Source: Clostridiales bacterium
GTDB lineage: Bacteria > Bacillota > Clostridia > Oscillospirales > Acutalibacteraceae
NCBI GenBank assembly: GCA_019416455.1
Contig: DXXG01000015.1
Span: forward strand, 1-64,000
Direction of reading: 5' to 3'
Length of the DNA: 64,000 nucleotides
A model generated the notes under the pieces. That model searched no databases, had not been told where the DNA came from, and saw only the letters and a list, made by a program, of their open reading frames with translations. Positions 36,156 to 43,416 of the stretch are shown one piece after another; position 1 is the stretch's first letter, and the number at the start of each line of letters is the position of its first letter. The translations under genes were made by a program, and so were the position numbers.

Positions 36156-36301
36156 AGTACGGACATCAGCGTGACGTTGGACCCAAGACGCGGCGCTGGT
36201 GTCCGGTGGACACCGTTTAGCGCTGACCGAGGCGGCAGCCGAGACCTTCACTTTGTGGAGTGCGTTTCTTTTATGCCCGCGTTTTTGCTCCGGTACATTT
36301 C
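36156..36301 (-). repeat. Two-hairpin repeat, copy C, with an internal insertion
   Basis: Minus-strand order: AAAAACGCGGGCATAAAAGA, then ACGCACTCCAC...GTGAAG, about 55 extra bases, then TCTTGGGTC and hairpin 2 (CAACGTCACGCTG). It matches copies A and B in hairpin 1 and in the TCTTGGGTC-CA-CGTCACGCTG segment. The extra bases contain the nested hairpin GGTGTCC-GGT-GGACACC (36198-36214) within GCGCT/AGCGC. Confidence 0.75.
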
Positions 36302-36402
36302 AATCAGCCAAATCAGCGGTAAGCTGCCGCTCCCAAGTCGCGAATCTCACCTCAGTGGGGTTCGCGATTTTTATTGCCCGCGTTTTTACTTTGGTTCATT
36401 TC
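36302..36402 (-). repeat. Two-hairpin repeat, copy E
   Basis: A complete 101-bp unit on the minus strand: GAAATGAACC, AAAACGCGGGC, A-rich block, hairpin 1 TCGCGAA/TTCGCGA, ACTTGGG-type linker, hairpin 2 AGCGGCAGCTTACCGCT, and tail GATTTGGCTGATT shared with copy F. Confidence 0.85.
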
Positions 36403-36476
36403 AATCAGCCAAATCAGCGGTAAGTTGCCGCTCCCAAGTTGCGAATCTCATCTCAGTGGGATTCGCGATTTTATTT
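36403..36476 (-). repeat. Two-hairpin repeat, copy F, truncated
   Basis: It matches copy E from hairpin 1 to the tail, with several substitutions, but the beginning of the unit is missing. Similarity stops about 28 bp from the tRNA-Gln fragment, so the island boundary probably cut this copy. Confidence 0.75.
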
Positions 36477-36503
36477 TCTATTTTTAAGTAATGCAGTTCC
36501 CCA

Positions 36504-36528
36504 CTGGCGGGATTCGAACCCACGGGAT
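36504..36528 (-). other. tRNA-Gln 3'-half fragment, likely attachment-site remnant
   Basis: These 25 bases are the exact reverse complement of 36035-36059, the T arm and adjoining acceptor bases of tRNA-Gln. The rest of a tRNA is absent. Base composition changes to AT-rich immediately afterwards. Fragments of tRNA 3' ends are typical att sites of integrated elements; here the orientation is inverted relative to the nearby tRNA. A short open stretch after it (36547-36612, 21 codons ending LSKMLLDQ) looks like a broken gene tail but is not identifiable. Confidence 0.65.
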
Positions 36529-36672
36529 CGTTGGACAACAAAATTCATGCTGGAAGAGTTGGCTGAACCTGAATATAAAGCATCACTGAGCAAAATGCTT
36601 CTGGACCAATAAAATGAGCTCATGCTATACTTGCAATAATGAAAAATAGGGATATCAATAGGAGGAGATCCT

Positions 36673-37605
36673 ATGTCTGACCAAAGGCGAAGTAGAACTG
36701 GTACACGGCGAACAACCCTAGCTGTGCTGGGAATATTAAAAACAAGTACAAGTCTAGGAAATCCAATCTCTATTTCCAAGATTGTGGAGCGGTTGAAGTC
36801 GGAATATGATATTGCCACCCATCGTGATTCCGTAAAGGATATTTTGGAAGATCTGATGGAGTATTATCCTGGCCCAGAAAAGATTTGCTGCAAGCGCTCA
36901 AAAGAGGGAAGGTCCTATCAATTTGATTATTATTGCCAGACAGAGATATCTGGGCAACTTCAGGAAAATCTTCAGAAAATTGAACAGGCCATAAAACGGA
37001 ATAGGGAGGGAAGGACAACACGATGGCTTCTGTCGTTCCAGTTTAATGGCTACGGTTCCGACCATCGACTTCATCCAACCGGAAAAATTATCCGGGATGT
37101 GTACCCTGTCCGAGTCCTTGAAGCCTACGGTCATCGTTATCTTGTGGGATTCTTTTCAGGACGGCAGGATGCTTCCCATTTCCGTGTGGATCTGATGAGC
37201 TGTATTCGCGGAGTGGAGGTCTCCATGGAAAAGGACCACCAGCGGGATTTTCGGATCAACCAGATCGCGGCCGAGGATTATCGTACTTCTCATTTGTATA
37301 TGTTTTATGAGCGTCCGGGGGAACGCTCCCAGCGGATCCGACTGCGTGTCAAAAAAATCCCTGGAAAACCAGAAGCCAGCTTGACCTTCCTCCAAGACAA
37401 TTTTGGGAAATACTGGGAGCCTATAAGTCAAACGGAGAACGATCAGGAAGTGGAAGTCTGGGTGAAATGTCTGCCAGGAGCAATGGTGCCCTTTGTACGG
37501 CAGTACATAGACCGGGTACGGGTGTTGGAGCCGGAGGAAGTTGCGAAAAAAGTGGATGCCGCCTTGCGGGAAGATTTTGAGTCTTATTTTTGTGATAAAT
37601 TTTAG
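36673..37605 (+). CDS. WYL-domain transcriptional regulator
   Basis: The 310-aa protein has an N-terminal winged helix-turn-helix (about 10-75, ISISKIVERLKSEYDIATHRDSVKDILEDL), a WYL domain (about 115-200) with YPVRVLEAYGHRYLVGFFSGR, and a C-terminal WCX-like extension to about 300. This three-part layout is that of defence-associated regulators such as CapW and BrxR, which are generally ligand-controlled repressors. AGGAGGAG precedes the ATG. It opens the AT-richer island, about 60 bp after a broken gene tail and 106 bp upstream of the two unknown genes. The palindrome GATAATTATC at 37613-37622 is a candidate operator for it. Which ligand it senses is not known. Confidence 0.85.
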   Translation: MSDQRRSRTGTRRTTLAVLGILKTSTSLGNPISISKIVERLKSEYDIATHRDSVKDILEDLMEYYPGPEKICCKRSKEGRSYQFDYYCQTEISGQLQENLQKIEQAIKRNREGRTTRWLLSFQFNGYGSDHRLHPTGKIIRDVYPVRVLEAYGHRYLVGFFSGRQDASHFRVDLMSCIRGVEVSMEKDHQRDFRINQIAAEDYRTSHLYMFYERPGERSQRIRLRVKKIPGKPEASLTFLQDNFGKYWEPISQTENDQEVEVWVKCLPGAMVPFVRQYIDRVRVLEPEEVAKKVDAALREDFESYFCDKF

Positions 37606-37612
37606 AGATGCG

Positions 37613-37642
37613 GATAATTATCGCGTTAGGTCGCGGTATAAT
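37613..37642 (+). promoter_or_regulatory. Promoter with palindromic operator before the unknown gene pair
   Basis: A perfect 10-bp palindrome GATAATTATC (37613-37622) lies where a -35 box would be, 14 bp before TATAAT (37637-37642). No good -35 hexamer is present, suggesting a regulated promoter. The link to the adjacent WYL protein is inference. Confidence 0.45.
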
Positions 37643-37710
37643 CATGATGCAGTTGGGCAAGAGAACCTTGAAAACAGAATAAAGAAGAACTAAAAAGGGG
37701 GAACTGCAGA

Positions 37711-38295
37711 ATGAGTAAACGCGTGTATGTGGTGATCCAGTGGGTTTATGAACAGTTACGGGAGCTGTTGGGAGAGTATGTAGAGACAAAATGTTTCAAC
37801 CAGGCGCCCAAAGGAGCTCCCGAACAGGATGGCCTGGGATACACTACCCGGCGGATGAAGGAGATCCGGAGATACGCTGCCGCGCTGCTGGAAGCGGAAC
37901 CTGAAGCGGCCTATAAACAGGAACAGATCTTATTGGAAACAGAATTTTTTCTCCGAAGATATGAACAGCCTGGGGTGGTGCCCCGATGGAAAGAGCTGAA
38001 TCCCAACCTGATCTTTTTTGAATGTGCCTTCGAATTGATGGAGAACGATCCAGAACTCTATGAAAAGTTTCGCCGAGGGCTGGTACCCTTCTACCTGGAA
38101 TGTTACCCGGACGAGAAAATGATGGCACAACGCAAGGATTACTTTAAAGCAGCGCAAGAACGTTTCGCCCTGGAAGGCCGGGAATACGATAAAGATCTGG
38201 TGTTTCAGGAGGAACTGTGCCGAACTTTGGAACTCGTATTCCAGGCGGATTTTGGGGAGGATTGGTGTGCGGCAAAGGGTAGAAGCTGTGTTTGA
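37711..38295 (+). CDS. Unknown 194-aa protein of the accessory island
   Basis: I do not recognise this family. The protein is soluble, largely helical by composition, rich in Glu, Arg, Tyr and Phe, with no signal peptide, membrane segment or metal-site motif. There are conserved-looking aromatic stretches (VPRWKELNPNLIFFECAFELMENDPELYEKF, cited only as about 90-120). A good AAAGGGGGAACTGC ribosome binding region precedes the ATG. The next gene begins 59 bp later, from the start chosen for it, so the two are probably co-transcribed under the WYL-linked promoter. Codon use is more AT-rich than the core genes, pointing to acquisition by transfer. Confidence 0.6.
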   Translation: MSKRVYVVIQWVYEQLRELLGEYVETKCFNQAPKGAPEQDGLGYTTRRMKEIRRYAAALLEAEPEAAYKQEQILLETEFFLRRYEQPGVVPRWKELNPNLIFFECAFELMENDPELYEKFRRGLVPFYLECYPDEKMMAQRKDYFKAAQERFALEGREYDKDLVFQEELCRTLELVFQADFGEDWCAAKGRSCV

Positions 38296-38354
38296 AAAAG
38301 ATGGAATATAAAACCAAGTCAGTGATGAAACAAAATTGTGTTGGAGGGATTTGC

Positions 38355-39455
38355 GTGACTCAAAAGGAGATAAAACACCAGAACGAATTGCTGAATAACT
38401 TTTTGGAAGAAACTCTTATAAAAGATATCCAGGCCCATCAGTACGATTTCAAATATTTGATGAAAGAATATTATTGCTACTATTCACCTAGCAAATATGG
38501 AACCATGAGGGAAAGGTGGCTTAAGGAAGAGCCTGATATAGACCCTGCGGAAAAAGATCCCATGGATGTCCCTCCTGCAGAGAATGATCCTATCAAGCTG
38601 TGGTATACGTACAAAAAACTGGACAAGACATTCAAGGGCAGACGCTTTGACTGTGATAGCTGGAACGGAACCAGCGATCTGACAGACAAAATCTACGATG
38701 TCCTTTGGCGGGATAGGGAGGACAACTGGGGCTTATCTGATATGAGGAAACGATTTGGTGGAGATACCATGAACTCCTTTGCCTATACATTTAACGCCCT
38801 TTCGGGAGAAAAAGATTATACATCCAGCTTTCACGCGTACATAGAGAGCAAAAAACAGGATGACCACAAATTCGACGTGTTGCAAGACTACGCCAAATGG
38901 ACTGGATGCGTTGGAAACTTTGTTCTGGTGCCGGATGGGTATAACGGCTGCCGGGGAAAATCTAAAAAATTGAGGGATTACTGGGACCTGTCCCTGCACG
39001 ATCTGCGCACTAATGGCGACGGTCACGATTGGCTTGGAAACGCGGGAATTTCTTTTAACAGGTTTATCAATACCTTTTTCCTCTGGGATTATGTGGATGA
39101 ACGTTATGATGTGCTTCCGCTGTTTCCAAGCCACAACGTCTTGCTGGATCGAGGCTGCGAGGAGGTTTTTCCGCGTATTTACGACCAGGAGCATGTTGAT
39201 GAATTTAAAATTTTCACAAACAATGTCAATCATTGTATCCGGCGCAGAGGAAAGTTCATGGTGGCCATGCTGCGGATCGCCACACTGGAAAAATCGGATG
39301 ACTACGATGTCATCGTAGATGTTCTGGCCACAGATGAAAGGTTCAACTCCATGGAAGCAGTCGTGGAAAAACTGATCCATTTGGAGAGCGAAAAAAAGAT
39401 ATCTAAAGAAGCTGTTGCTGTTTTGAGGAAATTAAACCTATCCGATCCGGTATAA
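38355..39455 (+). CDS. Unknown 366-aa protein of the accessory island
   Basis: I cannot name this family with certainty. The protein is soluble and acidic-aromatic. Its most distinctive segment is CVGNFVLVPDGYNGCRGK followed by DYWDLSLHDLR (about 190-225), which recalls in a general way the 'GNL-L-P...N' block of DUF1524/HNH-type effector proteins, but the HNH histidines are not visible, so no nuclease claim is made. The GTG at 38355 is chosen because GGAGGG lies just upstream (38343-38348); the frame is open further, to a TTG at 38292 overlapping the previous gene. The phosphatase gene follows 13 bp after the stop, implying an operon. Confidence 0.6.
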   Translation: MTQKEIKHQNELLNNFLEETLIKDIQAHQYDFKYLMKEYYCYYSPSKYGTMRERWLKEEPDIDPAEKDPMDVPPAENDPIKLWYTYKKLDKTFKGRRFDCDSWNGTSDLTDKIYDVLWRDREDNWGLSDMRKRFGGDTMNSFAYTFNALSGEKDYTSSFHAYIESKKQDDHKFDVLQDYAKWTGCVGNFVLVPDGYNGCRGKSKKLRDYWDLSLHDLRTNGDGHDWLGNAGISFNRFINTFFLWDYVDERYDVLPLFPSHNVLLDRGCEEVFPRIYDQEHVDEFKIFTNNVNHCIRRRGKFMVAMLRIATLEKSDDYDVIVDVLATDERFNSMEAVVEKLIHLESEKKISKEAVAVLRKLNLSDPV

Positions 39456-39468
39456 AGAAGGAGAAGTT

Positions 39469-40203
39469 ATGCTTTACGTTTGTTCTGATATCCACGGTGA
39501 TTTTGACCGTTATACTGCTCTTCTGGCTCGTATTTCCCTGAAACCTGAAGATACTCTCTATGTCCTGGGGGATGTGATCGACCGGGGACCGGATGGGGTG
39601 AAGATCCTTCAGGATATGATGATGCGGCCCAACGTGATCCCTATCCTGGGGAACCACGAGTTCACCGCGGCATATTGTCTTTCTTGGATGATAGAAGAAA
39701 TCACAGACCGCAGCTTGGCGGCTCTGAATGAAACTCGTATGGCTGCGTTGCAGGAATGGCTTTTCAATGGTGGCACGCCCACACTCCAGGGAATGAAAGA
39801 ATTGACGAAAGAGGAGCGGCGGGAGCTTTTGGATTACTTTCGGGAGATGGAACTCTACGCACAGGTAGAAGCTGGGGGCCGATCCTTTCTTCTTGTCCAT
39901 GCCGGGTTGGATCACTTTGAGTCAGACAAGCCTTTGGAAGAGTATGATCTGGAGGACTTTTTATTCTGCCGTCCTGACATAGACCAAGAATTTTACCCCC
40001 ACCAGTATCTTGTTTACGGGCATACCCCTACCCGCCTGTTATGGAAACAATTAGGGAAATCCTCGTCCGATACCATTTTCCGCCGAGCAAATCAAATCGC
40101 GATCGATTGTGGCTGCGCATATGGCGGACAGCTTGGGTGTCTGTGTTTAGACACTTTGGAAGAATTTTATATCCATGGTGGGGGGCACACAAAAGGATCT
40201 TGA
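39469..40203 (+). CDS. PP1-like metallophosphoesterase (Ser/Thr phosphatase or Ap4A hydrolase type)
   Basis: This 244-aa enzyme carries every calcineurin-fold motif: SDIHGD (6-11), GDVIDRGPDG (about 34-43), GNHEF (about 64), VHAGLD (about 143) and YGHTPT (about 183). The family includes bacterial PP1/PrpE-type protein phosphatases and symmetric dinucleoside tetraphosphate hydrolases; the sequence does not separate these. AAGGAGAAG precedes the ATG. It is the last gene of the WYL-linked operon. A phosphatase beside two unknown genes and a WYL regulator fits a dephosphorylating partner or antidote role, which is only inference. Confidence 0.85.
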   Translation: MLYVCSDIHGDFDRYTALLARISLKPEDTLYVLGDVIDRGPDGVKILQDMMMRPNVIPILGNHEFTAAYCLSWMIEEITDRSLAALNETRMAALQEWLFNGGTPTLQGMKELTKEERRELLDYFREMELYAQVEAGGRSFLLVHAGLDHFESDKPLEEYDLEDFLFCRPDIDQEFYPHQYLVYGHTPTRLLWKQLGKSSSDTIFRRANQIAIDCGCAYGGQLGCLCLDTLEEFYIHGGGHTKGS

Positions 40204-40285
40204 TATCTTTTGCGCGAAAGCGAAAGGTTGATTTCTTTTTCGCCTGATCGCTAAATTTGGATTGCTTTATTTAGGTTGTGGCACG

Positions 40286-40326
40286 AAAAGAAAAGAGAGT
40301 GGATATCCACTCTCTTTTCTTTTTAT
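40286..40326 (+). terminator. Terminator closing the accessory island
   Basis: AGAAAAGAGAGTGGAT is a perfect inverted repeat of ATCCACTCTCTTTTCT, followed by TTTTT. Confidence 0.85.
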
Positions 40327-40370
40327 AGTGGTGATCGTTCCCATTTTTGCGAACAATTCTCACAGGAATT

Positions 40371-40399
40371 TTGCAAAATTTAATGATATCATATAAAAT
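40371..40399 (+). promoter_or_regulatory. Promoter of the sensor kinase operon
   Basis: TTGCAA (40371-40376) and TAAAAT (40394-40399) are 17 bp apart. Confidence 0.55.
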
Positions 40400-40437
40400 A
40401 GATAAGTATATGCGGGTTTCTTCTAGGAGGGATGGCT

Positions 40438-42213
40438 ATGAAGGGGAGAAAAGGACGGGCTATGAAAGGCACTCTTCGCCAGAGGATCATTTTGTGTATG
40501 GGGCTGTGTGTGGGCTTATGTCTGCTGCTTTTGACAGCCTTTTTTTATACAGTAGTGCGGATGATGGAAGAAAACCGAGTCCAGGCAGCCATGGAATCCA
40601 ACGTTCAAAGTTTATCCAGCGCTTTTGATGATTCCTACTATCTGCTTCTTCAGATTTCTCAGCAGATGATGCCTGCAGGGAATGTGGGAAGCACTGCGGA
40701 AGATCTTTGGCAGAGTCAGGATGCCTACGACAGGATCCAATACGGCAAGCAGCTTTCCAACAGTGTTTCCATCATGATGTTTGCCAGTACAGATGTGACC
40801 ATGGTAGGTTATTACCAAGGAGGAGAAAATGGAGAGGACGCAAAGCCATGGTTTTCCACCTTTCCGGAAAGGGACACCTTTGAGATAGAGGATCAACCGG
40901 TCCTGCTCCAAACAAACGAGCTTACATTCCACGGCCTTCACCGGTCGCAGAATCGTTTTGTGGATAAAAATGTGGTCTCTGTGTGCCGGCCCATGGAATT
41001 CAATACCGGGGACCGGTTTCTCATTTACGTGGAACTTTACTCCACGGTGCTGGATACTTTGGAGAAGGCTGCGGAAACACAGGATCTGGAATATTCCTTG
41101 CTCCAACTGGATGATAAAAATGAGATCCGATACAGTTCCAATGGCGCGTTTCCCTTGGGGGAGACTTTGGAACTTCACGAAAACGGTCAGATCACTGTGA
41201 CCAGGGACCCGGCTGGGAAGCAGTACGTCTGTCTGATGGAGCAGGGAAGGTTTGGCTATCAGACGGCGCTGCTGGCTCCCTTGGAACAATACAGCGGTGA
41301 AGTTTGGTTTTGGACGGGCAGTCTGTTTCTGATGGTTATTCTGGTGACAGCAGCGGTGGTGATCTCGCTTGTGCTGGTATCCAGACTGATCTACCGTCCC
41401 ATGCACATTCTGGAGAAAGAGATTGAGCAAGTGGGAAAAAGGGACCTGTCCATGTCCCGTCACTGCCCGCTGAACATCCAGGAATTCGATGTGCTCTTTG
41501 AAAGGATCCAGGTGATGAAACAGGAGATCTCCGGTCTGATGGATGACATCCGGGAGCAGGAAAAGCAGAAACAAAAGCTGGAACTCTCCAATCTGTACTA
41601 TCAGATCAACCCTCATTTTTTGATGAACGCTCTCAATTCCGTACACTGGATGGCGGTGACCCGGGGGCAGAAGGAGATCGACTCGTTCATCTATTACTTG
41701 AATTATATTTTGGGATACAGTTTGGGCAAGACCAACCGGAAAGCTACCTTCCGTACAGAGCTGCAGTCATTGGAAGCGTATTTGGAACTGCAAAAAAAGA
41801 GGTATGATTTCAAGACGGAGTTCCAGGTGGAGCCGGGGGATTACCTGGATTACCCCTGTGCCCGGCTGATCCTCCAGCCTATCGCGGAAAATGCCGTGTG
41901 CCACAATATGGACGAATTCGGCACGCTCTGGTTTACCATGAAGCGAGAGGATGAGGACTGGGTGGTCATGGAGATCCGGGACGATGGAAAAGGTTTTGTG
42001 GTGGATTCTCCTGACGACAGTGGAGAAACCCCTTCTGACAAGAGTCGGAACAATAAGGGTATCGGGCTGCAATATGTGCGCCGGTGCTTGGAGAGTTTTT
42101 ACGGAGACCAGGGGGTGATGAAACTGGAAAGCACGCCGGGAGTGGGCACCACGGTGACGATCCGGGTTCCGCTGCGGAATTGGCGGCAAGGTGAAGGGGA
42201 AGGCGAAAGATAA
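40438..42213 (+). CDS. YesM-type sensor histidine kinase
   Basis: The 591-aa membrane kinase has two membrane segments (about 14-38 and 290-315) flanking an extracellular sensor domain, a HAMP domain (about 315-370), a His_kinase motif YQINPHFLMNALNSVHWM (phospho-acceptor His393) and an HATPase_c domain (IRDDGKGF, then GIGLQYVRRCLE). This is the layout of YesM kinases that respond to sugars together with an AraC-type response regulator. The ATG at 40438 is used because AGGAGG ends 7 bases before it; the ATG at 40432 is too close to that site. The regulator gene follows after 23 bp. Confidence 0.92.
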   Translation: MKGRKGRAMKGTLRQRIILCMGLCVGLCLLLLTAFFYTVVRMMEENRVQAAMESNVQSLSSAFDDSYYLLLQISQQMMPAGNVGSTAEDLWQSQDAYDRIQYGKQLSNSVSIMMFASTDVTMVGYYQGGENGEDAKPWFSTFPERDTFEIEDQPVLLQTNELTFHGLHRSQNRFVDKNVVSVCRPMEFNTGDRFLIYVELYSTVLDTLEKAAETQDLEYSLLQLDDKNEIRYSSNGAFPLGETLELHENGQITVTRDPAGKQYVCLMEQGRFGYQTALLAPLEQYSGEVWFWTGSLFLMVILVTAAVVISLVLVSRLIYRPMHILEKEIEQVGKRDLSMSRHCPLNIQEFDVLFERIQVMKQEISGLMDDIREQEKQKQKLELSNLYYQINPHFLMNALNSVHWMAVTRGQKEIDSFIYYLNYILGYSLGKTNRKATFRTELQSLEAYLELQKKRYDFKTEFQVEPGDYLDYPCARLILQPIAENAVCHNMDEFGTLWFTMKREDEDWVVMEIRDDGKGFVVDSPDDSGETPSDKSRNNKGIGLQYVRRCLESFYGDQGVMKLESTPGVGTTVTIRVPLRNWRQGEGEGER

Positions 42214-42236
42214 TCAGAGGAAAGGATGAGGGCAGA

Positions 42237-43262
42237 ATGAGGTATCGAGTGTTGGTGATAGACGACGACAAGCTTGCGCGCAACGGGCTGATCTCCATCG
42301 TGCCGTGGGAAGAGTGCGGCATGGAGGTGGTGGGAGATGTGGCCAACGGTATGGCGGCGCTGGAATTCTTAAAATCCCACAGCGTGGATCTGGCTGTGGT
42401 GGATCTCTCCATGCCCGTGCTTTCTGGGATGGATTTCATCCGGGAGAGCCGGAGGCTGTATCCCGAGCTTCAGTATGTGGTCCTCAGTTTCCATGAGAGT
42501 TTCGAGTATGTTCAGGGCGCCATGCGGCTGGGAGCGGTGGATTATATCTCCAAGCTGCGTTTGGAACAAGAGGACTGCAAAGAAGTTTTTATGCGGGTGG
42601 CAAGACTTCTGGGATGCCGGGAAGGCGACAGAAGTACGGAAGAAGGTGTGTCCTCTCAGACTTTGGAGGAGTTGCGGCAGGAGTGGGAATCCCTTCAGTG
42701 GGTGTACGACGACACCCGGTTCCAGGAACAAGGAGAGCGTTTGCAGAAGCTGGGGATCTCTCCTCTTCAGGCGGAGCGTTTGGCCGCTTGGACTGCTTCC
42801 GCGTTAGAGAGCGCTTTTGGCGGACATTTTTCTTTGCCGGACCGGTTCGATTCCGTGGAAGGATGCCTGCATTGGCTGAAGGATACCCGATCTGCTTTGT
42901 ATCGTCAAGGAGAGGGGGATGGTGGGATCCCTTCCTGTATGCTTCGGGCGGTGCTTTATATCAAGGAGCATTTGCGGGAACCTTTGAAAGCGGAATTGGT
43001 AGCGGAAGCTGTGGGCATGAGCCGGGGATATTTTTCCACTACCTTTAAAAAACATACCGGACTCACTTTTAATGATTACGTGCGGCGTCAGCGGGTATTT
43101 TTGGCGCAGGAGCTTTTGGAGCAAAACGCTGTTCTGCCGGGTGACGTTTCCGCTGAAGTAGGCTATGAGGACAGCAAATATTTTGGGCGTATCTTCCAAG
43201 AGCAGACAGGGATGACTTGTTCCGCCTACTGGAGACAAATGTCTCAGGGCCGGAAAAAGTAA
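42237..43262 (+). CDS. YesN-type response regulator with AraC DNA-binding domain
   Basis: The 341-aa protein has an N-terminal receiver domain (IDDDK, phospho-acceptor Asp56 in VVDLSMP, a conserved Lys near 102) and a C-terminal pair of AraC helix-turn-helices (about 240-340: LVAEAVGMSRGYFSTTFKKHTG, VGYEDSKYFGRIFQEQTG). It partners the kinase encoded directly upstream and very probably activates the sugar-uptake genes that follow. Confidence 0.93.
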   Translation: MRYRVLVIDDDKLARNGLISIVPWEECGMEVVGDVANGMAALEFLKSHSVDLAVVDLSMPVLSGMDFIRESRRLYPELQYVVLSFHESFEYVQGAMRLGAVDYISKLRLEQEDCKEVFMRVARLLGCREGDRSTEEGVSSQTLEELRQEWESLQWVYDDTRFQEQGERLQKLGISPLQAERLAAWTASALESAFGGHFSLPDRFDSVEGCLHWLKDTRSALYRQGEGDGGIPSCMLRAVLYIKEHLREPLKAELVAEAVGMSRGYFSTTFKKHTGLTFNDYVRRQRVFLAQELLEQNAVLPGDVSAEVGYEDSKYFGRIFQEQTGMTCSAYWRQMSQGRKK

Positions 43263-43416
43263 GAGGTTTGTTCACTTTTCCAAGACCGATCATCTCCGAA
43301 AGGGGAGACAGAACAGAAAACGGACGGGATTGTGGAGACAAAGGCAGGTTTTCAAAAAGTCTTTTCCCGGATAGAATGAAATCATCAAAAATCCGCAAGG
43401 ATAGGAGGAAAAAACT

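Noticed and set aside
33051..36476. The repeats as a CRISPR array
   Set aside because: Units are about 100 bp, tandem without unique spacers of constant length, contain internal hairpins, and no cas genes are present.
36504..36528. A fifth tRNA gene on the minus strand
   Set aside because: Only the T arm and part of the acceptor are present; no anticodon arm or 5' half can be folded.
37931..38160. Small minus-strand frames inside the 194-aa island gene
   Set aside because: They lack ribosome binding sites and the plus-strand gene has a good start signal and operon context.
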